This document shows positions 47,213-58,202 of a stretch of DNA of 64,000 nucleotides, piece after piece. Position numbers and translations under genes: made by a program. Below the pieces are notes generated by a model. That model searched no databases, was not told the origin of the DNA, and saw nothing but the letters and a program-made list of their open reading frames with translations. The DNA is from Peribacillus huizhouensis. GTDB lineage: Bacteria > Bacillota > Bacilli > Bacillales > DSM-1321. Each line of letters opens with the position of its first letter. Position 1 is the first letter of the stretch. The stretch spans positions 1 through 64,000 of the forward strand of contig NZ_JACJHX010000001.1 of assembly GCF_014138605.1 (NCBI RefSeq), given 5' to 3'.

Positions 47213-48391
47213 TCATTGAATAATTCCAAGCTCTTTTCCAGCCTTCTCAAAAGCTTTCAACGCTTGTTGTAATTCTTCCTGAGAATGCTGAGCTGTTACA
47301 ATTGTTCGAATTCGAGCTTTTCCTTTTGCTACAGTTGGGAAAGCGATGCCTTGTGCAAAAACTCCGTATTTTAACAATTTATCTGAAAATTGATGGGATA
47401 ATCCTTCCTCGCCAACTATTACTGGTGTTATAGGTGTTTCACTATTTCCTGTATTAAAGCCTAATTTGTTCAACCCTTCCTTTAAGTAATTGGTATTATT
47501 CCAAAGCTTTTCTATTCTTTCTGGCTCTTCTAACAAAACATCCACCGCTTCCATACAAGCCAACGTAACGGCAGGCGGGTGCGACGTACTAAATAAAAAT
47601 GGACGGCCCTTATGAATTACATAATCGATTAATGTTCTTGTACTTGCAACATAACCACCGAGCACTCCAATTGCTTTACTAAGCGTACCTACCTGTATAT
47701 GCACTCGACCATCTAAACCGAAATGGTTAACAGTTCCACGACCGTTCTCCCCTAATACACCTGATCCATGCGCATCATCAACCATAACAAGTGCATGATA
47801 TTTCTCAGCTAGTTCTACAATGGCAGGAAGAGGAGCAATGTCGCCATCCATTGAAAATACTCCGTCTGTGACGATTAGCCTATTTCGATACGCCTGCGTT
47901 TCTTTTAGTTTCTGCTCCAACGATCCCATATCAATATGTTTATATACTTTACGTGCCGCTTTCGTTAAACGGATTCCATCAATGATAGAGGCGTGATTCA
48001 ATTCATCCGAAATTACAACATCTTGATCTGTCATAATAGCTGAAAGCACGCCCTGGTTAGTTGTAAATCCTGATTGAATTACGAGCGCCGCTTCAGTGTG
48101 TTTAAACTTCGCTAATTTTTCTTCAAGTTTATTATGCATAGTAAATGTTCCTGCAATAGTACGGACAGATCCTGTCCCAGCTCCAAATTGCTCAACTGCA
48201 GACATTGCTGCTTTTTTCAATCTTGGATGATTGGTTAAACCTAAATAGTTATTTGAAGAAAGCTGTATCACACTTCTTCCATCAATTATAACTTTTGATC
48301 CTTGTTCAGATTCTAATTCCATTAAACTTCGAAATACACCTTGCTTTTGCATTGCATCTAATTCTTTCTGTAAATACTCAAACCCCTTCAT
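47213..48391 (-). CDS. kbl: 2-amino-3-ketobutyrate CoA ligase (glycine C-acetyltransferase)
   Basis: 392 residues of the alpha-oxoamine synthase family. PLP lysine in [48 protein letters not shown] and [10 protein letters not shown] are present. Converts the tdh product plus CoA to glycine and acetyl-CoA. ATG 48391 follows GGGAGG. Thirty-eight bases after tdh, forming the tdh-kbl threonine degradation operon. Confidence 0.95.
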   Translation of the reverse strand: MKGFEYLQKELDAMQKQGVFRSLMELESEQGSKVIIDGRSVIQLSSNNYLGLTNHPRLKKAAMSAVEQFGAGTGSVRTIAGTFTMHNKLEEKLAKFKHTEAALVIQSGFTTNQGVLSAIMTDQDVVISDELNHASIIDGIRLTKAARKVYKHIDMGSLEQKLKETQAYRNRLIVTDGVFSMDGDIAPLPAIVELAEKYHALVMVDDAHGSGVLGENGRGTVNHFGLDGRVHIQVGTLSKAIGVLGGYVASTRTLIDYVIHKGRPFLFSTSHPPAVTLACMEAVDVLLEEPERIEKLWNNTNYLKEGLNKLGFNTGNSETPITPVIVGEEGLSHQFSDKLLKYGVFAQGIAFPTVAKGKARIRTIVTAQHSQEELQQALKAFEKAGKELGIIQ

Positions 48392-48429
48392 CACTATTCC
48401 TCCCAACATGTAATGTATTAATCTATTAA

Positions 48430-49473
48430 TTACGGATGCAAAATTACTTTTCCACATTGCCCTTTAATCATCAAATCAAACCCTTTTGCAAATTCATTTA
48501 ATGGAAAATGATGAGTAATCAATGACCCAATATTAACCTGACCTGATGCTAATAAGTTTGAAACCTGCTGCCACGTTGTAAACATGAGTCTACCAGTAAT
48601 TCCTTGCACGGTAATTCCTTTAAATACGATATCCTCGGTTATGTTAACTTCTACTGGTTCTGAAGGTAAACTTAAAATCGATAGACGTCCACCATTTGTA
48701 ATCATTTTAAACCCTTGCTTGATAGCTGTTGGATGTCCACTCATTTCACAAACAACATCGACACCGCATCCATTGGTAAGCTGTTCTACGTAAGCTATTG
48801 GATCAATGAGTTTTGAATGAATGGTATGTGACGCACCCATTTTTTTCGCCAACTTTAATCGATAATCATTTATATCGATAGCAAGAACAGTTGATGCACC
48901 TACCGCTTTTGCTACAGCAATTGCCATCAATCCAATCGGGCCACAACCAATAATCGCCATATTCTTTCCTGCTACATCCCCAGACAGTACTGTATGAACA
49001 GCATTGCCCATCGGCTCTTGAATTGATGCAATATCTGGGTCCATATCTACCGGATTCCTCCACAAGTTTCCTGCTGGAAGTGCTACATATTCTGCAAAGC
49101 ATCCTTGCGTATCCACACCTACTATTTTTGTATTTTTACAGATATGAAATTTACCTGCTAAACATTGCAGACATGCACCACAAACAATATGGGTTTCTGC
49201 AGATACAAAATCTCCTACTTTTATACTCGTAACATGTGCACCAATTTCTACTACCTCACCTGAAAATTCATGACCAAACACATAAGGAGGATTCACCCTT
49301 CTTCTTGACCATTCATCCCATGTATAAATGTGCACATCCGTACCACATATGGATGTAGCTTTAACTTTTATCAGTACTTCTCCATCATGTATCTTTGGAA
49401 TATCGACTGTTTGTAATTCAGCTCCATACCCCCGCTTATGCTTTACAATCGCTTTCATTTTTCCGCTCATCAT
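48430..49473 (-). CDS. tdh: L-threonine 3-dehydrogenase
   Basis: 347 residues, zinc-dependent medium-chain dehydrogenase. Catalytic zinc: [28 protein letters not shown]; structural zinc: [15 protein letters not shown]; Rossmann motif [20 protein letters not shown]. Oxidises threonine to 2-amino-3-ketobutyrate with NAD. First ATG at 49473 lies seven bases after GGAG. The intergenic region upstream to 49700 has no gene. Confidence 0.95.
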   Translation of the reverse strand: MMSGKMKAIVKHKRGYGAELQTVDIPKIHDGEVLIKVKATSICGTDVHIYTWDEWSRRRVNPPYVFGHEFSGEVVEIGAHVTSIKVGDFVSAETHIVCGACLQCLAGKFHICKNTKIVGVDTQGCFAEYVALPAGNLWRNPVDMDPDIASIQEPMGNAVHTVLSGDVAGKNMAIIGCGPIGLMAIAVAKAVGASTVLAIDINDYRLKLAKKMGASHTIHSKLIDPIAYVEQLTNGCGVDVVCEMSGHPTAIKQGFKMITNGGRLSILSLPSEPVEVNITEDIVFKGITVQGITGRLMFTTWQQVSNLLASGQVNIGSLITHHFPLNEFAKGFDLMIKGQCGKVILHP

Positions 49474-49699
49474 GTACACTCTCCCTAGATAAAAACAAGG
49501 ATAATATTTAATCGGATTGTAAAACGTCAATATTTATTGCATTAAATCTATATATTTTTATATTAAAGTTCATTCATTTGATTAATCTCTCTTGATGTAA
49601 TGCTTTTCTGCGCTAAAAGCAACGATTGAATTGAGCGTCTTTATCGCTTCTAAGTAAATTGTACTGGCACATTTATCTTGTTGACGGGCTGATGCCTGA

Positions 49700-49728
49700 A
49701 ACCCACACAACAAAGTACGCATACAATA
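49700..49728 (+). promoter_or_regulatory. Sigma-K-type promoter
   Basis: AACC (49700-49703), 16-base spacer, CATACAATA (49720-49728): a full match to the sigma-K pattern mACC-N16/17-CATAnnnTA. It precedes the His/Cys-rich protein gene, whose ribosome binding site AAAGGAGGG and ATG 49766 follow. Confidence 0.75.
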
Positions 49729-49765
49729 TCTTGTACTGTAGCACTCATATAAAGGAGGGAAACAA

Positions 49766-50086
49766 ATGGGTCAAAAGCATAATTGCGGAATCCGTTCATT
49801 TGAAGAAGTTGGCCCGGTTACGTGTTTTAAACCGTGCCATAACTGTTCTTGTAACAAATCAAACCATTCTAAATGCTTCAAACCATGTTCTTGTGATAAG
49901 AAGAAAAAGAAAGAAAAATGTCGGTGTTCTACAAAAAACATCGTAGAATCTTCTAATAATAAACACCATCACCATCACAATCATCATCATCATCACGATC
50001 ATCATAATAATTGCTGCTGTTTATTTTCATTCAACTTCTGCCGCCATCACAGAAAAAATCGTTGTTCCTGCCATGACAATATCTAA
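49766..50086 (+). CDS. His/Cys-rich protein, probable spore coat component
   Basis: 106 residues with an extreme composition: clusters of cysteine (CFKPCHNCSCNK, CFKPCSCDKKKKKEKCRCS, NCCCLFSFNFC) and a natural run of histidines with Asn/Asp (KHHHHHNHHHHHDHHNN). No known fold. Such composition suits metal binding and disulfide or dityrosine-free cross-linking in the coat. It is expressed under a sigma-K-type promoter, so in the late mother cell, when coat proteins are made. Monocistronic; terminator follows. It is opposite to the neighbouring tdh-kbl operon. Confidence 0.75.
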   Translation: MGQKHNCGIRSFEEVGPVTCFKPCHNCSCNKSNHSKCFKPCSCDKKKKKEKCRCSTKNIVESSNNKHHHHHNHHHHHDHHNNCCCLFSFNFCRHHRKNRCSCHDNI

Positions 50087-50118
50087 TATTTGATGGTTTA
50101 TTTAAACCGTTTATTAAG

Positions 50119-50146
50119 ACAGACTATGAGGTTATAGTCTGTTTTT
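50119..50146 (+). terminator. Terminator of the His/Cys-rich protein gene
   Basis: ACAGACTAT/ATAGTCTGT with a six-base loop and TTTTT. Confidence 0.85.
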
Positions 50147-50174
50147 ATGTGAAGTTATTTTTTAATTCCCATGT

Positions 50175-51113
50175 TTAATTAACAAATTGCGAATTAGAAG
50201 GAAACCTCTTTGCAAAATTATGAAACAATAGATCTTTAACAAATTCAGCTGAGTAATTCTTTATGAGAATATTGATTAATTCAAAATATCCACGATAATT
50301 TGTTAGGCCTAAAACTTTATCATCAATTCCATCAAAGTCGGAACCAAAGCCAAGATTTTTTTGTCCACCAAGGCTCCCAACATAATCAATATGGTTTAAC
50401 ACATCTTTAATGGTCGCCTTTTTATCTTTTTTTAGAAATTCAGGTACGAATGTGATCCCAATAGGTGCTCCTTTGTTTATTAATGCAGAAATTTGGTCAT
50501 CTCGAAGATTTCTTCGATGTGGGCAAAGTTTATACGCATTCGAGTGAGAAGCAATAATATCATTTGCCAGTTCAATTACATCCCAGAAAGCTCGCTCTGA
50601 TAAATGGGAAACATCAGTCCATACTTTATTCTCATTTAATACTTGAATCACATTTTCTCCAAATCGCGTTAAACCCGCTCCTCTTTGCTCCTTAGCACCG
50701 TCTGCCACCATATTCGCAAAATTCCATGTAAGTCCCACTGATCGAACTCCAAGCCTTAATAAAGTCTTTAGTTTCAATATGTCTGCACCAATACAGTCAC
50801 ACCCTTCAAGAGTTAATAGAGCCCCGACTTGATCATGTTTTAGATTTTGAATGTCTTCATTCGTACGGATCCAGATTATATTCGGTAATGAAACGATTTT
50901 GGTAACAAACAACTCGACCATGGACAATGCAGCCATGAAACGAAGATCTGGGTGAACTCGTTCTGGTATGTAGATGGCAAAGCATTGCACCTTTCCTCCG
51001 ATTTCTTTTAATGATTCATATGTTATATCTAATTTAGTTTGACCATGAAAGGTAATTGTCGCATCAGTAAACATTTTCATCAAAACGTCACAATGAGCAT
51101 CGAATATTTTCAT
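50175..51113 (-). CDS. Membrane dipeptidase (peptidase family M19)
   Basis: 312 residues. Zinc-site motifs of renal-dipeptidase-type enzymes: FDAHCDVLMK (H-x-D), LLTLEGCDCIG, TDVSHLSERAFWDV, IIASHSNAYKLCPHRRNL and LGFGSDFDG. Hydrolyses dipeptides, including D-amino-acid forms in some members. ATG 51113 follows AAGGAAGG; a longer frame to 51170 adds an unrelated start. It lies between spoVS and the His/Cys-rich gene, an arrangement known from other Bacillaceae. Confidence 0.9.
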   Translation of the reverse strand: MKIFDAHCDVLMKMFTDATITFHGQTKLDITYESLKEIGGKVQCFAIYIPERVHPDLRFMAALSMVELFVTKIVSLPNIIWIRTNEDIQNLKHDQVGALLTLEGCDCIGADILKLKTLLRLGVRSVGLTWNFANMVADGAKEQRGAGLTRFGENVIQVLNENKVWTDVSHLSERAFWDVIELANDIIASHSNAYKLCPHRRNLRDDQISALINKGAPIGITFVPEFLKKDKKATIKDVLNHIDYVGSLGGQKNLGFGSDFDGIDDKVLGLTNYRGYFELINILIKNYSAEFVKDLLFHNFAKRFPSNSQFVN

Positions 51114-51191
51114 GTTGAGATTCCTTCCTTTATCTTTTTGGCTGTTTTCACATACTTTGTTGCTTTTCAATCATTTTTACACTAATAACCC

Positions 51192-51326
51192 GGGTTGATT
51201 TCCGTTGCAGGTACTCGCTTTCCGCGAGCGGTCTCAGAAGCCTCCTCAGTGCTTTGCACTTGCGGGGTCTCCCTCAACACGCTTTTCCCGCAGGAGTCTC
51301 GCACCTGTAACGAAGATCAACATCTG
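51192..51326. repeat. MITE-like palindromic repeat (family A), copy 1
   Basis: Ends GTTGATtTcCGTTgCAGGT and ACCTGTAACGAAGATCAAC form an inverted repeat. Between them lies CTCGCTTTCCGCGAGCGGTC and GGGGTCTCCC...CCGCAGGAGTCTCGC. Intergenic, between the dipeptidase and spoVS genes. Confidence 0.7.
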
Positions 51327-51480
51327 TTCGAATTGGTTTCTTGCTAAAAACAACAATCTTTACGAAAAGAGCCATCTTTTTTATTCAGAAATACATATAA
51401 ATAAATAATGTCATTGACGTCTTTTCCCCAATAAAAAGAACCTGCTTGGCTATGCAAACAGGAAATTTTGAACTTTATTT

Positions 51481-51741
51481 TCATCTAGGCTCTATGATTA
51501 GTTTTATAGCTGTTCTCTCTTCACCATCAATCTTAATGTCTGTAAAGGCAGGTATACAGATCAAGTCCATTCCACTAGGAGCTACAAATCCTCTTGCGAT
51601 TGCTACTGCCTTGACAGCTTGATTTAACGCCCCTGCACCAATAGCTTGTATTTCCGCGGATCCTCTTTCTCTTAGAACCCCGGCTAGGGCGCCTGCTACA
51701 GAATTAGGATTAGATTTTGCTGAAACCTTTAATATTTCCAT
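51481..51741 (-). CDS. spoVS: Stage V sporulation protein S
   Basis: 86 residues, nearly invariant family sequence: MEILKVSAKSNPNSVAGALA then GAGALNQAVKAVAIARGFVA and PSGMDLICIPAFTDIKIDGE. An Alba-like protein affecting septation and later sporulation steps. ATG 51741 follows GAGGAGGG; a longer frame to 51786 adds only an unrelated start. Confidence 0.97.
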   Translation of the reverse strand: MEILKVSAKSNPNSVAGALAGVLRERGSAEIQAIGAGALNQAVKAVAIARGFVAPSGMDLICIPAFTDIKIDGEERTAIKLIIEPR

Positions 51742-51851
51742 TCCTAGCCCTCCTCGTTTTCCCTTACCTATTTGAAATTTTCTCAAAAGGTATGACTCTA
51801 TCCACTGCTACTATATTCATGAATAAAATCAGGTATGACAAGAAGGGAAAA

Positions 51852-52046
51852 TAAAGTGAAACTTCTGTTAGCGACGGGCTTTCGCAAACGGTTAGTCCCG
51901 TTCTACTGTCGCTAAGATCTTCCCTTTTCGCTTCGATCAATCGGGCTTTTACGGACAGCTTTCTCTATTCAAATGCCTCAAATTTCTCTACATAAATTCG
52001 TAGTATGAAGATGTTACTGTCCGTTAATGCCGGACAAAGTGAAAAA
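51852..52046. repeat. Family B repeat, medium copy
   Basis: Contains AGTGAAACTTC, an inner hairpin GCGACGGGCT.../...AGTCCCGT..., TCAATCGGGCTTTTACGGACAG and TTACTGTCCGTTAATGCCGG. CGGACAG pairs with CTGTCCG; the long copy near 35.6 kb has GTGCAG/CTGCCC at the same place, so pairing is partly kept while bases change. Between spoVS and ymdB. Confidence 0.6.
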
Positions 52047-52074
52047 CAGCCCGCTTACGCATGGCTGTTTCAAT

Positions 52075-52872
52075 TTAATGAAAAAATGGATGATCATCGT
52101 TTATCAATATTCGATCTATTTTGTTTGCTTTACCAGTTTTTTCATCAACATCAATGATGACTGCACTTAAGATCGTTCTTCCTTCTTTTGGTACTTCAAA
52201 ACGTACAGGTAGACTTGTTAAAAAACGATGAATAACAGCGTCTCTCTCCATTCCAAGAATACCATCGTATGGACCTGTCATCCCAACGTCAGATAAATAA
52301 GCTGTGCCTTTGGGAAGAATTCGATTGTCTGCCGTTTGAACATGTGTGTGAGTACCAACAACTGCGGACACTTTCCCATCAAGGAACCAACCCATCGCTT
52401 GCTTCTCACTTGTAGCTTCTCCATGAAAATCAACAAAAATTATTGGGGTACGCTTTCTAGCTTCTTCTACAAGCTCTTCCGCTTTAGTGAATGGGCAATC
52501 CAAAGCAGGCATAAACGTTCTTGCTTGTAAGTTAATGACAGCAATCTCGAATTGATTTAACTTGATATATTTTATCCCTGCACCCGGAGTTCCTTCTGGA
52601 AAATTCGCAGGGCGTACAAGATTCTTTGCAGATTCAATAAATTCAAAAATTTCACGGTTATCCCAAGCATGATTACCAAGGGTCACTGCCTGCGCTCCAG
52701 CTTCAAGGAATTGCCGATAGATCTTCTCGGTAATCCCACGACCCCCAGCAGCATTTTCCCCATTTATTATGGTAATTTGCGGTCGATATTTCTCCTTGAT
52801 TTTCGGTAAATATTCTTTCACCATATCTCTTCCTGGTGAACCGACTACATCTCCAACAAAAAGCAATTTCAT
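52075..52872 (-). CDS. ymdB: YmdB metallophosphodiesterase
   Basis: 265 residues. Metal motifs FVGDVVGSPGRDMVKEYLP, IINGENAAGGRGIT, TLGNHAWDN, FVDFHGEATSEK and VVGTHTHVQTAD. Hydrolyses 2',3'-cyclic nucleotides and cyclic dinucleotides in the family; in B. subtilis it affects biofilm and motility decisions. Downstream of rny, with a MITE between them. Confidence 0.95.
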   Translation of the reverse strand: MKLLFVGDVVGSPGRDMVKEYLPKIKEKYRPQITIINGENAAGGRGITEKIYRQFLEAGAQAVTLGNHAWDNREIFEFIESAKNLVRPANFPEGTPGAGIKYIKLNQFEIAVINLQARTFMPALDCPFTKAEELVEEARKRTPIIFVDFHGEATSEKQAMGWFLDGKVSAVVGTHTHVQTADNRILPKGTAYLSDVGMTGPYDGILGMERDAVIHRFLTSLPVRFEVPKEGRTILSAVIIDVDEKTGKANKIDRILINDDHPFFH

Positions 52873-53125
52873 AGTTAATTCCTTTCTAAAACCAAACTTT
52901 AATGATAATATTCTGTTCTATTGTACCACATATCATTGCCGAACTTTCTAAAAGCGATGCCACCATTCATCTACCAGAGAAACCTCTATTACAACGCAAA
53001 TGCCATGTTCCACTTTATCCTAGCAGTTACTAGAAATTGGTCATATTAAATAGCACTGCCCCATAAGGTTTTGGTGTATCGGACAGCAAACACATTGTAA
53101 AACGTATGCTTATTCTTTAAAAGAA

Positions 53126-53269
53126 GGCTCTGTTAAACTTGCCTGCTGACTGAAACGAAAGGCGATCGGTTTCCGCGGGCGGTCCGGGAGCTTTTCTAAG
53201 CAGGAATCTCACGCCTTGCGCTCCAATCAACATTGCGCCAAAATCAATCGTGAACTTCAAACATAGCCT
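53126..53269. repeat. MITE-like repeat (family A), copy 2
   Basis: GGCTCTGTTAAACTTGCCTG at one end and AAACATAGCC at the other; core GGTTTCCGCGGGCGGTCCGG and CTCCAATCAACATTGCGCC. Matches the copy at 61927-62108. Confidence 0.7.
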
Positions 53270-53276
53270 AAAAGAA

Positions 53277-53319
53277 AAACAAAGCGTTGGACCCTAAAAA
53301 GGCCCAAACGCTTTGTTTA
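53277..53319 (-). terminator. Terminator of rny
   Basis: AAACAAAGCGTTtGGGCC-type stem against GGaCCAACGCTTTGTTT, overlapping the rny stop. Confidence 0.85.
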
Positions 53320-54879
53320 TTTCGCATATTCAACTGCTCTCGTTTCACGTAGCACGGTTACTTTAATATGACCTGGATAATCTAACTCTTCTTCAATCCG
53401 TTTACGAATATCCCTAGCAAGTCGATGTGCCCCCAAATCATCAATTTGATCTGGTTTAACCATAACTCGAACTTCTCGACCAGCTTGAATGGCAAATGAT
53501 TTTTCCACTCCATCATAAGATTCGGAAATCTCTTCTAACTTTTCGAGCCTTCTAATATAGTTTTCGAGTGTTTCACTTCGAGCACCCGGCCTAGCTGCTG
53601 ATAACGCATCTGCCGCAGCGACTAGTACAGAAATAATCGATGTCGGTTCAGTATCACCATGATGAGAAGCAATACTATTGATAACGACAGGGTGTTCTTT
53701 ATATTTTGTAGCCAATTCTACACCAATCTCTACATGGCTACCTTCCACTTCATGGTCAATCGCTTTGCCGATATCATGAAGAAGCCCAGCGCGACGTGCA
53801 AGTGTTTCATCTTCACCTAATTCAGCAGCTAATAAGCCAGATAATTGTGCAACTTCTATAGAATGCTTTAAGACGTTTTGACCATAGCTTGTACGGAATT
53901 TCAAACGACCCAGAATTTTAATAAGGTCAGGATGAAGTCCGTGGACACTTACTTCAAATGTGGTTTGCTCTCCTATCTCTCGGATGTGCTCGTCCACTTC
54001 ACGCCTTGCTTTGTCCACCATTTCTTCAATTCGTGCTGGATGGATACGACCATCCTGAACAAGCTTTTCTAGAGCTAAACGAGCTGTTTCACGTCTAATT
54101 GGGTCAAATCCAGATAAGATTACTGCTTCAGGCGTATCATCAATAATTAGGTCGATTCCTGTAAGCGTCTCAAGAGTTCTAATATTACGGCCTTCTCGGC
54201 CAATAATACGACCCTTCATCTCATCGTTTGGAAGATTGACTACTGAAACGGTGGTCTCAGCAACATGATCAGCAGCACAACGCTGAATTGCAAGTGAGAG
54301 AATATCTTTTGCTTTTTTGTCTGCTTCTTCTTTTGCGCGGTTCTCTGTTTCTTTAACCATAAGTGCAATATCGTGTGCCAGCTCATTTTCAATACGATCA
54401 ATAATAATGGCTTTCGCTTCATCACGAGTCAGGCTTGAAATACGCTCAAGCTCTGTTTGCTGCTTACGAACCATCTCATCCACTTTGCTTTCCATCTCTT
54501 CAATATGCTGTTGTCTTTGGTCAAGAGAATCTTCCTTCTTTTCCAAAAGAGTTTCACGTTTATCTAACGATTCATCTTTACGGTCAAGGTTTTCTTCTTT
54601 TTGTAATAATCGATTTTCTTGTTTTTGTAATTCAGATCTTCGTTCTCGAATTTCACGCTCGGCATCTGAACGAGTTTTATGAATATCATCTTTCGCTTCC
54701 AATAGGGCTTCTTTTTTTAGAGCTTCCGCTTCCCTTTTTGCATCTTCAAGAATTTGTTCAGCAGAATTTCTCGCCCCTGCTATTTTGTTTTGAGTAATAT
54801 TCTTAAAAACAAAATAACTAACAACTGCACCGACGAATAGGCCAAGCAAACTGGAGATGATGAGTTGAATAGGTTCCAT
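53317..54879 (-). CDS. rny: Ribonuclease Y
   Basis: 520 residues. N-terminal membrane helix ([20 protein letters not shown]), long Glu/Lys/Arg coiled coil to about 200, KH domain with [22 protein letters not shown] domain with [19 protein letters not shown]. The membrane-bound endonuclease that starts bulk mRNA decay. Followed by ymdB; the upstream 340 bases to the IS element hold its promoter and no gene. Confidence 0.97.
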   Translation of the reverse strand: MEPIQLIISSLLGLFVGAVVSYFVFKNITQNKIAGARNSAEQILEDAKREAEALKKEALLEAKDDIHKTRSDAEREIRERRSELQKQENRLLQKEENLDRKDESLDKRETLLEKKEDSLDQRQQHIEEMESKVDEMVRKQQTELERISSLTRDEAKAIIIDRIENELAHDIALMVKETENRAKEEADKKAKDILSLAIQRCAADHVAETTVSVVNLPNDEMKGRIIGREGRNIRTLETLTGIDLIIDDTPEAVILSGFDPIRRETARLALEKLVQDGRIHPARIEEMVDKARREVDEHIREIGEQTTFEVSVHGLHPDLIKILGRLKFRTSYGQNVLKHSIEVAQLSGLLAAELGEDETLARRAGLLHDIGKAIDHEVEGSHVEIGVELATKYKEHPVVINSIASHHGDTEPTSIISVLVAAADALSAARPGARSETLENYIRRLEKLEEISESYDGVEKSFAIQAGREVRVMVKPDQIDDLGAHRLARDIRKRIEEELDYPGHIKVTVLRETRAVEYAK

Positions 54880-55256
54880 CGTTTCACCTCCCCTTGCTAT
54901 GAACTTTTACTTAATAAAGTTGAACTGTCGGCAAGTACATTGTACATGTCTTCAATATACAGCACTTGGCTTTTCAAAATTCTTTATTTAAAAAAATGTA
55001 AAATATACATGTTAATTGTATAGTTGAGAAATTTTATTGTCAAGAGTTTGCAAAGACTCTATACATGAATATTCGGAACGGTTCCAAAAAGTTAGAAAAT
55101 TACTTATACCCTTAATTAATTTTCCATTATCATCCACATATTCTTGCGATACTATCTAGTATTTTTGACCAAAAGTTTCCATTATAAACCATATATTTAA
55201 AAAAGAGGCTTGCTATTGAACTGAAACCCATAATATGGACCGTTTAATAAAAGGTC

Positions 55257-56144
55257 CTATGCTGCGATTAGATGACCTCGGTACTGAACCTGGGTCATCT
55301 TTTTCAATCCCCACTGGTAACGACGATTGTTATACTCCTCGATGTAAGAATCCATTATATGCTTTAATTCATTTAAACTACTACTTTCTTTATAATCGAC
55401 TTCATCAATAAAAAGGCCAAAGAACGATTCCATCGGAGCATTATCCCAACAATTCCCATTACGAGACATTGATTGAGTCATTCTTAGTTTCTTTACTTTC
55501 TCTTGAAAGAGGGGATGAGTGTAATGGAAACCCTGGTCCGAATGCAGGATAGCTCCTGGCTGAAAATGTTTCTATGTAGTTTCATTAAACTTTTCCAAAG
55601 TTTTATAGACAAAACAGATGATGGGCAAGTATTTCATTTGTGCTGCCATCCTTAACACAGGAAATAGGCTTTTTGTCCATGCACATAATACAGATCAGTG
55701 ATATCCGTTAATAACATTCACTGGCTCGTCTTGATTAAATTCACGATTTAAGAGGTTAGGGCATGTCCGATGTTCTTGTGCTGCCTTTGCCATTCTAACC
55801 TTTGCAATAAGTTGCAATGTACGTATTAACCGTCTAATTTTCTTATGATTCATTACAACAAAATAATCATTTTCTAAGATCATTTTAATTTGTAGTGCCC
55901 CTACTTTTTGTTTTTTCTGATTGAAAATGTATTGGATTAATTTAATGTCCTTTTGATCTTCTTCATCTTTACGTTGGCGAATCGAGACAGCCTTTAACCA
56001 AGCATAATACCCACTTCTACTTACGCCAGCTAGCCCACATAGAAAACTTACTGAGGTTTTTAATTGGTGTTGACGAATGCTTTGCTCGATAAGTTGATAT
56101 TTCGCTGATCGTGTTAATAATGTTTTTCCCTCAACGCCTGCCAT
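55257..56144 (-). pseudogene. IS3-family transposase OrfB, broken
   Basis: The front part carries KYQLIEQSIRQHQLKTSVSF, LAGVSRSGYYAWLK and KKIRRLIRTL (HTH_21 region). The end carries MTQSMSRNGNCWDNAPMESF, the rve integrase DDE region with catalytic Glu. The parts are in different frames, with a stop at 55695 and degenerate sequence between 55481 and 55695 where the first two Asp residues would lie. Confidence 0.8.
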
Positions 56145-56163
56145 TCTATATCCTCTAGCTTTT

Positions 56164-56543
56164 TTAAGAAGTCATTTTAGCTTCTAAGAATTTTACTCTG
56201 GCTTCAGCCTTTTTGAGCTTTTCTTCAGCAGATAGTTCCTTTGATGAAGGGCGTCCTGTACTGGACTTTCCTCTACGATCTGACTGAAGCCCAACTTCAC
56301 CAAATTTCTCAAAGGTGTCGCGCCACCTTTGAAGACATCTTTTTGGTTGGTTTTTACCGATCAACTCAAGATTAAAACCATTTTCGATAAAGATTTGAGA
56401 AGGTAATTTCCCACTTCGATATTCCATTACAGCCTTTACTTTAAAGTCAGGAACATAAGAAATGAACGTTCATAAACACGTAAAGCGTTAGGATTCTTCT
56501 CTAACTCTTTAGTTTGAAATTCCGTAAATAGGTTCTTACTCAT
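56164..56543 (-). pseudogene. IS3-family OrfA, frameshifted
   Basis: MSKNLFTEFQTKELEKNPNA leads into a shift near 56450, then VMEYRSGKLPSQIFIENGFN, LQRWRDTFEKFGEVG and a leucine-zipper-like end KLKKAEARVKFLEAKM. This is the HTH/zipper protein of IS150-type elements. Confidence 0.75.
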
Positions 56544-56691
56544 GTAAATCCTCCGTCTACAATAATTGCTTTTATTATAAACGGGTTTTCTGTCTTAGGA
56601 CATAGAAAAACCCGAATATATGGCACTTTTTTATAAGTGTCCATTATTCGGGTTAAAGTTCATATCAACAAGCTTCTTTACTTTAACACAA

Positions 56692-57738
56692 TTAATCGAG
56701 CAGGCTCATTTCTTCCTGTTCTTTCTCACTATCTGCAGGTAATACATGTACACCATCTAGATTATAATGATCGCGAATTTTCTGTGCGATTTCAAGTTTA
56801 ATAGTTTTGTTTTCTTTTAAGAAAAGCTTAGCATTTTCACGGCCTTGCCCTAGTCTTTCACCGTTATACGAATACCATGATCCACTTTTTTCAACGATAT
56901 CTAATTCAGATCCCATATCGATGATTTCACCTTCTCTAGAAATACCTTCACCATACATAATATCTACTTCAGCTTGCTTAAATGGCGGCGCTACCTTGTT
57001 TTTAACAACTTTAATTTTTGTTTTGTTACCAACAATGTCACTGCCTTGCTTCAATTGTTCTGCGCGGCGCACTTCAAGTCTTACTGATGAATAAAACTTC
57101 AATGCACGTCCGCCTGGAGTTGTCTCAGGATTTCCAAACATTACACCAATCTTTTCACGAACTTGGTTAATGAAAACAGCAATCGTATTGGATTTATTAA
57201 TTGCACCAGATAGTTTTCTCAACGCCTGTGACATCATTCTAGCTTGAAGACCCATATGAGAATCTCCCATCTCACCTTCAATTTCAGCTTTAGGAACGAG
57301 CGCAGCTACAGAGTCAATGACAATAATATCTACCGCACCACTTCTGACCAATGCTTCTGCAATTTCAAGTGCCTGTTCACCAGTGTCTGGCTGTGACAAT
57401 AATAATTCATCAATGTTGACTCCGAGTTTCTGTGCGTAATCAGGGTCTAGTGCGTGCTCTGCATCAATAAACGCAGCAGTACCACCATTAGCCTGAACCT
57501 CTGCAATCGCATGTAAGGATACCGTTGTTTTACCTGAGCTTTCCGGACCATATACTTCAATAACCCTGCCTCGAGGGTATCCACCTACTCCTAAAGCTAC
57601 ATCCAATGCTAATGATCCGCTTGAAATTGTTGAGATTCTTCTGTCTGTTTGTTCTCCTAACTTCATGATGGAACCTTTACCAAATTGTTTTTCAATTTGT
57701 TTCAATGCCATTTCTAGTGCCGCTTGACGATCGCTCAC
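56692..57738 (-). CDS. recA: Recombinase RecA
   Basis: 348 residues. Walker [59 protein letters not shown] and [20 protein letters not shown]. Catalyses strand exchange and triggers LexA self-cleavage in the SOS response. GGAGGAACTTAA precedes the ATG. A LexA box lies upstream at 57955. The IS element sits 35 bases beyond the stop and has probably replaced the native terminator context. Confidence 0.98.
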   Translation of the reverse strand: MSDRQAALEMALKQIEKQFGKGSIMKLGEQTDRRISTISSGSLALDVALGVGGYPRGRVIEVYGPESSGKTTVSLHAIAEVQANGGTAAFIDAEHALDPDYAQKLGVNIDELLLSQPDTGEQALEIAEALVRSGAVDIIVIDSVAALVPKAEIEGEMGDSHMGLQARMMSQALRKLSGAINKSNTIAVFINQVREKIGVMFGNPETTPGGRALKFYSSVRLEVRRAEQLKQGSDIVGNKTKIKVVKNKVAPPFKQAEVDIMYGEGISREGEIIDMGSELDIVEKSGSWYSYNGERLGQGRENAKLFLKENKTIKLEIAQKIRDHYNLDGVHVLPADSEKEQEEMSLLD

Positions 57739-57954
57739 TTAAGTTCCTCCTCTATAGGTTAATCAGCTTGGCTGATTAGATAATAATTTTATTAAACAAT
57801 AGCTCGTCCCAGGCTTAGATTGCCAGGTAAAATATCAAAAAACTTCTATACTATTTCGACTTATAAAAAAGAAGGGGGAGAAATGCTCGCTTCATTCCCT
57901 TTCAAATGTCTATCTCTACTATATACTTTTTCCTTGCATTTGCCAAGGAAAAAA

Positions 57955-57968
57955 CGAACATTCATTCG
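57955..57968 (-). promoter_or_regulatory. LexA box of recA
   Basis: CGAAT-GAAT-GTTCG on the minus strand, one mismatch from CGAAC-N4-GTTCG, about 220 bases upstream of the recA ATG. No gene is seen between 57739 and 58150. Confidence 0.7.
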
Positions 57969-58150
57969 TTTATTTCTAAAGCTATAATAACTTAAAAACT
58001 ACATTTCTGTCTAGCAAAAATTCTATTTCTAATTAATATATGCTTTAATAATGAAATTTTAATCTTCTTGTATACTAAGGCTATATTATATAATGATGCA
58101 ATATTAAGGACTTTTTTATATAACAACATTATTTTCCATCAAAAATAAAA

Positions 58151-58197
58151 AGAGAATGTCTAAAAAAGCAAAATTCACCTTTTAAGACACCCTCTTA
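58151..58197 (-). terminator. Terminator of cinA
   Basis: AAGAGgGTGTCT...AGACAtTCTCTT stem with A/T-rich loop and T run on the minus strand. Confidence 0.75.
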
Positions 58198-58202
58198 GAA
58201 AA

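Larger units (their letters stand above)
55222..56657 (-). mobile_element. IS3-family (IS150-like) element, inactive
   Basis: Ends form an imperfect inverted repeat: left TGAAACCCATAATATGGACC and right (minus strand) TTTAACCCGAATAATGGACA. About 1.44 kb with broken orfA and orfB. A hairpin (CGGGTTTTCTGTC/GACATAGAAAAACCCG) lies inside the right end. Inserted between recA and rny, 35 bases beyond the recA stop. Confidence 0.8.

Noticed and set aside
49960-50005. Histidine run looking like an engineered tag
   Set aside because: The codons are mixed CAC/CAT, interspersed with Asn and Asp, inside a natural ORF with a sigma-K promoter; no vector sequence around.
54240-54797. Several ORFs opposite or out of frame with the rny coiled coil
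   Set aside because: The Lys/Glu repeat coding of rny gives open frames on the other strand; no independent support.
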